Assembly (NCBI GenBank): GCA_029532415.1
Contig: JAQOTA010000059.1
Location: 620,001 to 684,000, forward strand
Direction of reading: 5' to 3'
Length of the DNA stretch: 64,000 nt
DNA from: Marasmius tenuissimus
Lineage: Eukaryota > Basidiomycota > Agaricomycetes > Agaricales > Marasmiaceae
A model generated the notes under the pieces. That model ran no database searches. It was not told the DNA's origin and was given only the letters and a program-made list of their open reading frames with translations. The translations under genes and the position numbers were made by a program. Below, piece by piece: positions 38,991 through 49,901 of this stretch; within the stretch, counting starts at the first letter, position 1; every line of letters starts with the position of its first letter.

Positions 38991-41900
38991 TCAAGGCTTG
39001 GTCTGCTCCGTCAAAGCTTCGAACAGTTTAACCAGACGCGAAACCTCATACTTCGCTGCAGTCGCGTCTTTATCAATCACGATTGCTTCAGTCAGAGCTG
39101 GCAAAGTAGTAGCACCGTACCCTATCCCAAAAAAAACGACCTCATCAGCAAAAACACGATACAACCGCCCTTACTAAACCGAGACCGAGACTCACCAAGC
39201 CATTTCCCTGGGGCGACACCTAAATGACGATACCATTCCCTATCTTTGATACCACCCTCATCGAGGAATCCCCGCTCGAAAGCAATAACCTTCCCATTCG
39301 CCTTGACTAACCTCTTCACAGCCTTGAAAAACTCTCGCCACGGGTTCTTGGGGAACGGTAGCCGGGAGAGCGCGTCCTCGTCTTCCAGATTCTCCGAAAA
39401 GAAGTCCATCCAATCTTGAATGTGATCGTAGGGTCGTTCAGGCGAACCAAAGACGGAGTGATACCAATCTGCTACCCGTCTGATGAAGCCGCCACTGCAG
39501 CGATGATACGAGCGAGGATGGGGGAATTTAGGGAGTTTCTTGAGAGCTTTATAGAAGTTCTTCTCTGCAGCAACCTTCTCGACATCCAACTCTAGACTGG
39601 CAGCTTGTAGAGATTCGATGGAAGACCGCAAGACAACTAGATCGAGAGCGACATCCACGTCCTCTGGAACAACTTGCTCGACCCTGTAGAAGAGGTGAGC
39701 GACAACGAGTCAGATGTAGAGGGGTTACGGTGCTCACTTATCAACGTATTCGCTCAGCTCGAAGGCATATTGAGTCGTGTTGAGGGGAACGATGACGGTG
39801 TCTGTGAGACGGAGAACCATGAGACCCAGGTGTTGTGCAACAGCAACCTGAGGAAGTCGAGTCTATGAGAAAAGCAAGGGGAAAAGGATCCGATTTTACT
39901 CACATGTTTCTTATAACCAGGGTCAGCGTACTCATCTTGCCACCGAACCGTGTCATAAATCGAGTGATAGTGATAAGGAGCGTCCGTGGGTGTCTGCCCG
40001 AAGCCTTGATCGGTACTAGCAACCTACCCAAAAACACCTCCTGTTAAAGGGCCAAGCTTCGACGAACTGGGAAACGGACTTACCCCAAGCCTCTGCAAGA
40101 AGACTGTATAGTCGCTTCCACTACCCAATGCGCCCACACCCGTCGACGAAGCACGACCTTCGGCTCTCGTAGCCTCGAAATCGTTTATAAGTTCCAAATC
40201 GACTCTAGTGCTTCCGTTGAACCCAGAGAACGGTCCCTGATCGCCTCGAGCGTCCCAGAGCGTCTTATCCCGAGCAGTCGGATGGGGAACATCCAAAGCA
40301 GTTCGTTTGATAAGGTGAGCGAGGGAGGGAGAACCTAGAACGTTCCACTGAGAACCAGCAGAAGATACGTCGACATTGACGTATGTAACTGCGTGTTTTC
40401 CAATCCATTCGGCGAAGTCTTCTCCGTATTCGGTACTACCAACGAGGCCGTGCTGCAGGGAGCACGTCAATCACGAGGCTTTCGGAGCGTGGATAGGAAT
40501 ACATACCTCTTCAGCATCCCAGCTCGCAATCAGAATAGTTCGAAGAGGCTTCCAGCCTTGTCTAAGGAGTTCACCGAGCCCGCGAACAATCTCGTGAAGA
40601 GATGCAGTTCCGCTGATAGGATCGGCAGCACCCAGTACCCAAGCTAAAATCATGCACGTCAGTCAAAGTGTTTACGTCCGTTTCTCAGGCCCACTTACCG
40701 TCACGATGACAGCCCACTATCACCACCTCATCCTTGATATGACCGGGAATAGCGGCCATCGTGTTCCAAACGGGTGTAACGTTGTAGTCAACTGCGGGTC
40801 ATTACAGCTCCGAAGTCAGAAACCTGGATGAAACGTATCGTATCTTCGCTTACCATGATTGACCAGTCGGATCTTCGACGCACTGTGCTTTCCACTCAGC
40901 TTTCTCCGACCATTGACCGCAGGCTCGTGAGGGATATATATCTCCTCGATCTCCTCCAACAGACGCTGAGCATTTCGCCATGAAAGAGGAAGACTAGGAA
41001 TCCTCGCTAAGTTCACCGGTGTCTGTCGTTCAGCACCTTCGTAGGCAGGATATCCAGGCGTCGTCGGGTCACCAGGGTGTTTCGAGAGGTACATCACACT
41101 CCCCCTCTGAATCGAGGTGGGGTTGCGAGCCGGGCCTTGAGGGTATGGTGTGTACCCATTTTCCACCGTGACATAACCGTCATCGCGTGGGTCGGAGTAG
41201 ATGAGGACACCAGCAGCTCCCAGTTCCTCAGCACCTTTGATCTGTAGAGCAAACGCGTAAGGGTCAACATCTTAGTTGCAGAATGATTCGCCAACGCACC
41301 TTGAGACCGCGGAAGATCTTCCCGTAACGCGTCAACACGATCTTGCCCGTAAAGTTGGCGCCGGCCTCGACGAGTTCGTCGTAATCCTAGACCCATATGA
41401 GTGGATGAATGATATTGCATCATCGTGGTGCGAAAACATGCCTCTTTCGTTCCATAGTTCGCGTAAATAATCTGATAGAACATGGATATGAATTGAAGTT
41501 GATAGAACCATTCAAACTCAATGTCGATCCCACCTGACCCTCTGCTTCTCCATTGCTGCTGAAGCCATGCCATGCAGGAACAAAATCCTTGAATTTGTGC
41601 GCATCCTCGTCCAGAGGATCACCATCTTCATCCAAATCCGCTTTCCAGACCGACTTTCCCTTCTTGTCCAAGATATCCACGCTCCTTCCAGCGGGTGTAT
41701 CGAGTTCCGGATAGTAAACGTCGATCCACGCGGTCGGATGCTGTGGGCGCAGCGGTTCGGTGAGTATGATAGTCGACGCACGAGACTTGGGTGTTCCAGC
41801 GTCGAAGATGGGTGATTTCCGCGGCGGCTTGATACCAAGTTCATCCTGAAAGATCTCTAGCATCTTCTTCGCGTCTACGTAGCCTTGACGAGACCCTGCA

Positions 41901-42288
41901 ACATGAGGACGACTACCAAAGGTCTTTGCTGCCGAGCGGGCACTTTCACCGTTTGGAATCGAGCTGGGAAGACAAGAGTATGAGATTGAGATGTATAGCA
42001 AAAAGTATAGTATATAACGCACAGAAAGAGGGCCTCTTTCTCCTTCTCTCCCAGAGGAGGTGGTCTATGGTGCACCTCTCGAGGGGCCGTTACCTCGCTC
42101 CAGAGATTGCTGAAGCCGTACAATCCGTACAGAGCAGTAGACAGGCAAATGAGAGCAACAATTCGTTTGGCTCGGGATGTCTGATTTCGAGCTGGCTGAG
42201 ATACAGGCCTGAGAGAGGCCTGTTTCTCTGGGTCCAGCACTTTTCCTGACATGATGGGAGTAGAGGACAAAGGGTCGATGAGGGCCAT
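38991..42288 (-). CDS. M28B metallopeptidase (glutamate carboxypeptidase II / Vps70-like)
   Basis: A type II membrane peptidase. The N-terminus has a signal anchor ([20 protein letters not shown]), then a protease-associated domain (YANYGTKE ... [34 protein letters not shown]) and the M28 domain. Zinc and catalytic residues are all present: [34 protein letters not shown] and [10 protein letters not shown] dimerisation-type domain follows ([20 protein letters not shown] ... [20 protein letters not shown]) and the end is [14 protein letters not shown]. It has about ten exons; exon 1 is 42288-42023 and exon 2 starts at 41963. The ATG at 42252 is an alternative start. One intron appears to use a GC donor near 41,440. 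Likely located on a vacuolar or endomembrane surface. Confidence 0.88.
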
Positions 42289-42712
42289 GACGCGAATATA
42301 TCCCCGGCAGGTCCAGGCGTAAAGCGGCAGGCAGGATCGTACGGTGCCGCCGGAATTCCGGTTCCTTTCGTTCTGTTCATTGCTCACTTATCTCTTGCCA
42401 AAGCAATTGGTCTTTCCAGGCCTCCAGCTTTAGGGTCTTTGTGTGCGCCGGAGACTGTTACAGGATATGTGATAGCAAGAATCAAATCTCGATTTCGGGA
42501 TCACGAATGCTATTTGCAGCTTTGTATTAAGGAGCGCTTTTCACGCACGCGTCAACAATGAGCGCTGAGCGCTCAGCAGGTGCTACAGCATTCAAGTTGG
42601 ACGAAGACTATAGAAAAAACCGTATCTAGCGGAAAGGACTGGTTAAGGTGAGCCAGCGTATCCTGTTTTTCTGCATGGAGTTCACTGTAGACTGACAATG
42701 TGTATAGCCATC
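42289..42712. other. Intergenic, divergent upstream region
   Basis: Shared 5' region of the peptidase gene (minus) and F-box gene 9 (plus). It holds the weak box of gene 9 and a leader intron (GGTGAGCC near 42648 to TATAG at 42707). Confidence 0.5.
42490..42595 (+). promoter_or_regulatory. Conserved upstream box of F-box gene 9 (expanded)
   Basis: CGATTTCGGGATCACGAATG and GGTGCTACAGCATTC are kept, but the spacer is longer and contains GAGCGCTGAGCGCTCAG, a palindromic insertion absent from the other copies. Confidence 0.45.
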
Positions 42713-44569
42713 ATGGTTCCTGAAACCCATTTCGCCCGCGTTCTCCACACGAATCATGTTCCCTCGACACAAGAGCTCAACGAGATACGGGACCTGGTTA
42801 TTGAGCCACAAGAAAGGATTAGACAGCTCAATGAAGAGATTACCCGCCTTCAGGCAGAGCGTGACGAACTTTAACGATTCGTTGATGATCATCTCGCGCT
42901 CGCAACACCCTTCCGAAGATTTCCTGCAGACATTTGGGGCGAAATATTTGCCCATTCTTTGCCCACGAACAACCAGGGTCTTGCCATCTGCACAGTGAGG
43001 GAGGCACCTCTGCTACTTACCGCCGTTTGTCGAGCATGGAGGGGAATCGCACTCAATACACCAAGGCTGTGGAGTTCCGTCCATTTTTCCGTCTCAGATC
43101 CACCTTCATACATCACGAGCAAACATTCATGTCTCGAGCACCAGGAAGCGTCTCTCCGAGGGATCAAACTTTGGTTGGACAGGTCTGGATCGCGACCGTT
43201 GACCCTTTCCATCTACATGGGCGACAGCACGTCGCCACCAATATCGCCTGAAGAGGGCAACGACGAATCCACCATCTATTCAGAGCTAATGGACCTTCTG
43301 GTGGGATATTCACGCCGCTGGAAGAGTCTTTCGCTGGGTTTCGGCGTGAAATCATCTCACCAGCGAGCACTGGAGCATCTCGTTGCAGACGATGTCCCTC
43401 TTTTGGAGACGGTCAATGCTGGGGATGTTAACCTTTTCATAAACCTTCCACCCTTTTACCACGGAATTCCTATCAATAGCATGCCGCAGGTAGTCCAGCC
43501 CCATCCTTCCCCTGCGTCGAATTTCCTTTGCAAGTCACCTTCGCTCCGTTCCCTCCATCTACAACCGGGATCAATGTCGTCTCTACACATTCCCCTCGAC
43601 TGGGCTCGGCTAACCGAGCTTAGCTTCAACTTTAAGCCCCTGGTCTTCGACTCAACGCCGTCTCCCATCGTCGTACTGCAGAGAATCGCACAGACATGTC
43701 GTTCCTTGGTTATCCTCACCTTTCGCTCTCGTCTGTCGCCTGGGGGCTCCCTCACTGACCCTGTGATTTGGGATAGTCTACGAGAGTTACGACTGACTTT
43801 CGATGGACCGTTCGGCGATTACCCCAATCAGCTCGACTCCGACTCCGACCCTGATGAGCTCAACTCCAATCACGATGGACCTTTCCCTTTTCTTGCCCAT
43901 GTGAAGGATGTCTATTCGAGTATCATTACCCCTCAACTATTTCGCCTGACCTTACACTTAGCAGAAGCTCACTGGAGGGGACATGTAGTACTAGCAGACA
44001 ACGACCTACCATTCCAAACACTCATCAAAGGGGCCCCGCATCTCGCTCATCTCCAGATCATCGGCTACCATATACTTGGGGCAGAGGCTCTCTCGCGATG
44101 TTTACAGGGAGCGCCGTCTTTGACCACACTCAAACTCGAGCCCGAACGGGCTCCCCGGCAGTGGAGCGAGTACGGTCGATTGCGCTTGGACCGAGTCATA
44201 GCTCCACCTGCCGACTGGGCACCCAAGCTACTTTCATCACTCAATGAGCTGGACTCGTGTCCTCAGTTGGAGGTATTAGACTGTGGACGATGCAGAACCG
44301 AAGATATCACGTCGATTCTCGAGTTCGTCCAGGACGAGAGTCGATTGTCAAAGTTGAAACAGCTCAAAGCGGATATGGGGGACCTTTTGGCGCAGCAGAT
44401 TCGTACCATTACTTCCCCAAGTCTTGTGAAGAGCTTGAACTCTTTACGGGCGACGCGTGATATCTCAGTTGATTTGGAGTGGGGAGAAGCCTTCGAACCC
44501 ATCCCGGAGCCCCAATGGAAAATGAACCCTTACTCTGGCTGGGAGGGCGCCGGCGAGAGCAACTGGTAG
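42713..44569 (+). pseudogene. F-box-like gene 9, single nonsense mutation
   Basis: The frame from ATG 42713 (MVPETHFARVLHTNHVPS) is open to 44569 except for a TAA at 42872-42874 (codon 54), where relatives have CAA (GAACTTCAA against GAACTTTAA). The stop falls in the coiled coil, before the F-box (PFRRFPADIWGEIFAHSLP). Downstream all family features are kept (AVCRAWRGIALNTPRLWSS, WLDRSGSRPLTLSIYM, LDCGRCRTEDITSILEFVQ). An active protein would need readthrough. Closest to genes 5 and 6. Confidence 0.8.
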
Positions 44570-45346
44570 ATGGTGAGCCCGATGTTATTGTAGTGATCGT
44601 CGTTCAGAATGTTACTGTATAATATATGTATGTATGTATCTGTTCGTCCAGCATGCTGTACTTATTAGATTCGCACAATTTAGTGTTCTTGTAAAGAATA
44701 TGCGCTATTATCCGGATGTCTAGAACTGCGATTGAATGAGACGACCTCGAAATCGAAGCGAGATCCCAAAGCGCATGCCGCAGAGGGGAAATCCCTATCT
44801 ATGATCATAAACCCTAGGTAATCTCGACGACGGCGCGCACAGGTTGAAATGTTATAGCAACTTATCAAGGGTTGGATCATTGCGGTTTTAGTGAGTGGCC
44901 CTCGACGATCAGGACGTTCGCTCACCGCGAGCCACGAGTGATGGGCGAAAAGCGTTCTCTATTATTTGGGTTGCTAATCCCACCCAATGCTTGAAGCTGA
45001 ACGTAGTCACGAAGGCAAGGATTGTGGAAGCAACGCTGCAGGCAGCTGAGAAATTGAAACCGCGAGCGTTTGGGAATGGAGGAAAGTTGGCCTTAGGGCC
45101 GATGTTGCTTGGACAGGGGAAAGACTTGATTATACACGATATACAATCTGTGTTGGCAATAAACGACGGATATAGAGATCTTATGCAAGCGTGTGGTAGA
45201 AGTACAGAGTGGTTGGGAATTGTGGATATACGGCTACAGGGTGTTGATAATAAAGCGAAGCACATCGAAAGCGACCAGTTCAATAAGAAAACCAATAGAT
45301 AACCCAAAGAGAACGAAAAATAGAACAGATAACGAAGCTCAGGATG
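44570..45346. other. Intergenic region; weak 135-codon frame
   Basis: A plus-strand frame at 44895-45302 (QCLKLNVVTKARIVEATLQA ... QACGRSTEWLGIVDIRLQ) has a protein-like composition but no recognised domain, and the minus strand is also open there. I do not call it a gene. Confidence 0.35.
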
Positions 45347-46538
45347 CTACAACGAGCGCCTGGCTCGCTTTCTCCTCGCAGTACACCAATTCGCGAGAAC
45401 CTGGTCTGCTAGACGCTCACGATGAACGTCCTCTTCCTTCAATCCTCCCATAACCTCGGAGGGTGTCTTTGTCGGCTCGCGAGTATAGCTCAAAAGGAGG
45501 TCATCGTCACTATTGGACTCGCCGTCATGAGAAGGCTCGAGAGCCTTAGCCCAAGATTGGACTCCTGGAGGAATGTACGGCGGTGCATCGGTACCTTCCA
45601 TGACAGACTCGAGGGAATACCCGTCGCTCGCTGACGCGCAATCCGGGTCTAGATCTGGCGTTTGCCGACAATGGCTGCAATTGCAGGGTGCTTCCGGATC
45701 TTCGTCCTCAGATATTTCGGAGTGAGTCCGTTTCGGAGAGGGCGGCATGAACGGGTCGCCCATCAGCATGGGCCAAGTCATTTGGTATCGGCAGAATGGC
45801 ACGAATAAATGTTCTCCAATGGCGGAAGAATAGTCACTGGGATCAGGAATTCTAATCACCAGGGAAAGCATGGCGTAGAGTGGGTGAACAAAGGAGGTAA
45901 ACCGCGGAAGAGAGTCAAAGTCGTCTGTATTGAAGGTGATAGGAACCGTTCCGTTAGACGTTCGGTAGTACAACGGAGGCGCGTCCTTCCCTTGAGCCAG
46001 CCTAGATGGCGCAAGAACATACTCCCAAGGCCCCGCGCCAAATTCCTACGTATTCGTTAGTCGCAAGACACGAAGGCTCTAGATTGAACAAGCGTACCTC
46101 AAACCGACGGCGCTGATTGGCGTTCCGAATTCTTTTGTTGGTTGCGGCCATCTCTGTCGCCTTGTCCATCACGTCTCTCGAGGGGAATATCAGGTAAGAT
46201 TCGGGAGCAGATTCCAGACACGTCTTCATGTCGGCTGATACTAACCATTGACAGGTCAGCCTACTAAGCTATGAAAATCGTTGGAAGAAAGGCAATAAGT
46301 ACCTTTCAAGACGTTGAATTCTGTATCAAATGGGCACCCGCCGCGCTCCAGTCCGTGTAGCCATTCAAACATGTGTATAGACTGGAGCTGTATCAGTCGA
46401 CCAAGTAAGAACATTGGCCAAGAAAGAACGTACCGATTCGTCCTCCGTTCTGTCATCTTCATTCACCAGATCGAAGGTGGCGAGTGGTGATTCCTCTTGA
46501 TTCCCTGGTTTGGTGACGATATTCTCGAAAGATATCAT
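45347..46538 (-). CDS. Unrecognised four-exon gene, copy c (intact)
   Basis: Exons 46538-46434, 46381-46303, 46240-46098 and 46045-45347 splice in phase to 341 residues. It starts MISFENIVTKPGNQEESPLA and continues with SIHMFEWLHGLERGG, SYLIFPSRDVMDKATEM, EFGAGPWEYVLAPSRL and FDSLPRFTSFVHPL, then PPSPKRTHSEISEDE, a cysteine patch (CNCSHC), an acidic region and a basic end RRKRARRSL. Intron positions and phases match copies a and b (7.4-10.2 kb), confirming the family. It is the only copy without an obvious lesion. The C-terminal basic cluster suggests a nuclear protein. Function not recognised. Confidence 0.75.
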
Positions 46539-47084
46539 CGTTTCGTGCTGGAAATTGTGGTTTTAGATTCGTGAATGGGGGTGGTGGTGGTTGAAGGAAG
46601 AGTGATGAACGCGACCAGAGCCCTGAATCCGTCCCAAAACGACCACAATCGAACATCACGTAAAACCTCGTGACTTTTCCCCATTCGCTCAACAAGTAAG
46701 CGCCCCAGCCTGACTCAAGCCAACAATAAACGTGAACATCCATTCCTCCGACAAATCTCGAGCCTTCTTGGTGCCAGGGAATGGTATACCCTCAAGGTGT
46801 CTTCAGACGGCGTACTCGGAGAGACCTAACCAAAGGCAACTCAAAACCGTGCCGATTCGGCGCACTACTGTCCACCTGGAGGAAGCTTTGAACATTCCAC
46901 CAAAAAAGGACCAAATACGCACAGAATACCCAGAGATCGGATTCAGCTCTCCGCTTGGACTTCTGCATTATGCTCAATCTCGTCGAACAATGATGCAACC
47001 ATTATAACAATGGCTCGGTGAGGCTGGTGGACTTAAATACCTGAGCAAGCCATTTATCTGTTCACTCAACTTTCGACCTTCGCC
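46539..47084. promoter_or_regulatory. Divergent intergenic region
   Basis: Lies between head-to-head genes (45347-46538 minus and 47085-49294 plus), so it should hold both promoters. I see no other gene and no clear conserved motif. Confidence 0.45.
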
Positions 47085-49294
47085 ATGTCCTCTCAAGCTT
47101 CTTCTTCTTTTCGCGAAATACTCCTTGCGACGCCCTCAAAGTCTCTTCGCTCAGGAACTGCCACGGCAACCTCTTCTACGACCCGTGCTGAATCGCCGCT
47201 CCCCGAGTCCATCCAGATCAGCATGCAAATGCATCCTTCGCCCAAACTCTCTGCTGCTATGCTGTCTGCTCTTCGACTTGACGATCGGATGATCGCTTCT
47301 GATGTAGACCTGGGCGCTGAAGAAGCAGACGAACCAGAACTCGGAGATTATCAGGTGGCCATCGTGACGGAAGTTGATTACTTCGAAGAAACTCCTGCTC
47401 GTAATATGCCTGGCCGAACAGGTCTCGTCAAGAAGACCCTAGTGGTCAAGATAGCGGAGATGCACCTGTACGGCGACCGGTGTCATATCACTCTCACTCT
47501 CAATCTCCCCGGAGGTGGTTTACAATTCGCACATGTCATTCCGGTTTCTTTCACTAAATCAAAGGTATCGTTTGCTAATCGTACTTGAAACCTATCGCCC
47601 GTGCTAATTGACTTATAGATCCGACTGATTGAATGGATTGTCGGCCAGCTCTTCAATTCGTTGAACATCCATTCATCTAGGTTCCTCTGGCTTCGTGAGT
47701 CGCTGTCAATCAGTAGCTACTTTATGATTCACCACTCATCCCGTATACATTCTAGTGACACCTGACATGCATTGGTCCATTGACCATGGTCTCTTCAAGC
47801 TCATACCAGCTCTGACTGTCTTAAAGGCGATATTGGCGTGGCTCCAAGAGATAGCGAAACTCCACCGAGGGAAACCGGACAACAGCTGCATCCCACCACA
47901 TCTTCAGCGCGAAAACGTTGGTTGACACTCTTCCACCGCCGTTATTCTCCTCACATTCCCTTCCAGGTATTTCCTCCGGGAAATTTCAAATATCATCTCG
48001 TCCTTATCCTCGCACACCGAGAATTCGTGGTACCTCGGTTGCAGATGCAGGCGGACATCGAGCGTCAGACATTGATCACCAAAGAGATAGGGAGGCACAA
48101 GTTTTCTATGCGTCCAATCAACGTCCCCCTTGAGATAGTAAGACACGCCCATTTTACCAGGGTTCTGTACACAACTAACGACGCGACAATCTTTAACAGC
48201 CCCAGGATTACGACAGAGGAGACGCTATACCTAATCAGGACGAGAAATGGTGGGCAACGATGGGCAACTTGAAAGGCACTCGCGCAACCGGACAACTCGA
48301 GAACCAACTCCATCCAAAATCCGACGAGAAGTACGCGAACCCTGTACTTGAACTTCCTCAATGTCCAGTGATGGTGACGTTGAACGCGGCGTTCTGGCTT
48401 CTCAAGCTGAAGGATGAGGTAGAGAGAGAGAAAGAGACTGTGGATGGAAGGAGGGTCCCAAAGACGCCTTTCGACATCAATGACTTTGTCGATCCTACGC
48501 GCATAGAACACAGTGCCTTACTCGCAGCGGTCCTCAAAATTGCGGATTTCATCCAGAGCCAGCGGGTTCCCGGCGAAAAACGAAGCGAGTTCCCAGACGA
48601 CGCAGCAGAATCCCGGGCGTTGAAGCCGATGGTAAAAGCAAACTCCACAACGACACCAAGTCGAGCACCCTCCCAGCGATCGACGCGCTCCATGACATTG
48701 GCCGCCTCTTCCTCTGCCGGGGACACCACGAGTCATGATATGCCACCACCTGAAGTTCTCCCAACTCGCCCAAGGACTGCTTCCAATGCCTCTCAGGGCT
48801 CCGGCAGATACGTGCTTCGTTCCAGTAACAGGACCTCAGCCACAGATACCTTCAGCGCAGGAACATCGTCTCGACCTCCTGCCGACTTAGGTGCAAACGC
48901 TACGGCCCTCGAATTACCTCAAAGGGACAGGGCTGCATCGAACGCGTCTCAAACCGACGTACAAGCTGCCCTCCAGCCCAATAATAAACCACCTCGTTCA
49001 CGCACGGCTTCAGACGCTTCTCAGCGAGTTTCGCGTCCAACTACTCGGTCGCAGACCTCACAATTCAACGCCGGATCGTCTGTTGGAGCTGGTGCCACAA
49101 ACTCAACTTCGGTCGAACCAGCGATCACTTCACCTATTCCTTCACTCAAAAGACGGGCGAAGTCGCAGGGATCGCAAGCGCGAAGTAAACGAGGTCGAAT
49201 CAATGAGCGGGCTCTCCACTCGGATGCGAAGGGAAAGGAGAAGGCGAGGGAAGTTCAACTTGAACTAGGCTCGGAAGAGGGCAACGAGCCATGA
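47085..49294 (+). CDS. Uncharacterised protein with C-terminal RTASNASQ repeats
   Basis: Exons 47085-47564, 47619-47694, 47756-47916, 47967-48137 and 48200-49294 join in phase to 660 residues. The first two thirds look globular (VAIVTEVDYFEETPARN, GDRCHITLTLNLPGGG, WIVGQLFNSLNIH, SIDHGLFKLIPALTVLKAI, YHLVLILAHREFVVPRLQMQ). The last third is low-complexity and Ser/Thr-rich, with three imperfect copies of R-T/A-A-S-N/D-A-S-Q, each followed by basic residues, and a likely nuclear signal (SLKRRAKSQGSQARSKRGR). The exon 3 donor is a weak GTTGGT. I do not recognise a domain. The RxxS repeats could be basophilic kinase sites, which is inference. Confidence 0.75.
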
Positions 49295-49901
49295 ACATAT
49301 ACGCAGCCTCCACTGGCGCACTGCTCTGCTTTGATATTCCTTTCTCGCCACGTCTTATATCCGCGACTTCTTTCAATTCATAACATTCATGATACTTTCA
49401 TATGTACTGACTGTGTACAAGTTTGGTCTCAATCGCTCTCTCGCTCTCTCATGTTCCGTATACCTACTGATATTGTCTATGCTTGTGCCCTCATGTACAA
49501 CTCTCGCAATGTACTCTTCTCTTTACGCCAACCACGAGAAAACTTGAAGGGTTAATCGAAATCTCAGCTATCGAGACTGAATATCCCGAGGCTTCCGATC
49601 CCTCAAGTCACAGGCCTTCAACATTGACACCTCGGGTCAATGGGGCACAACTGGTCTCGTCAACCGTCCTTTTCAGGCCGAAGTCCCCTAATGTGGTCGA
49701 GATTCTTCGAAGGTGCTTCGAAATGTGCCCTTGATGGTGGTAGTGACAGGTTGTAGTAGGATTCGTACTCTGTCATAAGTACAGTTTGAACAAAATTTTA
49801 AGTACAGTATGTCAGCGTCGGGTCTGACCATTCAACATAGTAATCTAGCAGTGCCTACAAAACGAGAACAGTACTTGAGCGGAGCGAAAGGTGAAGTAAG
49901 T
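49295..49901. other. Intergenic region, no gene seen
   Basis: Lies between convergent genes. Nothing beyond 3' flanking sequence is recognised. Confidence 0.5.

Noticed and set aside
44909..45307. Minus-strand 132-codon hydrophobic frame
   Set aside because: Both strands are open here and no domain or splice context supports either; left as intergenic.
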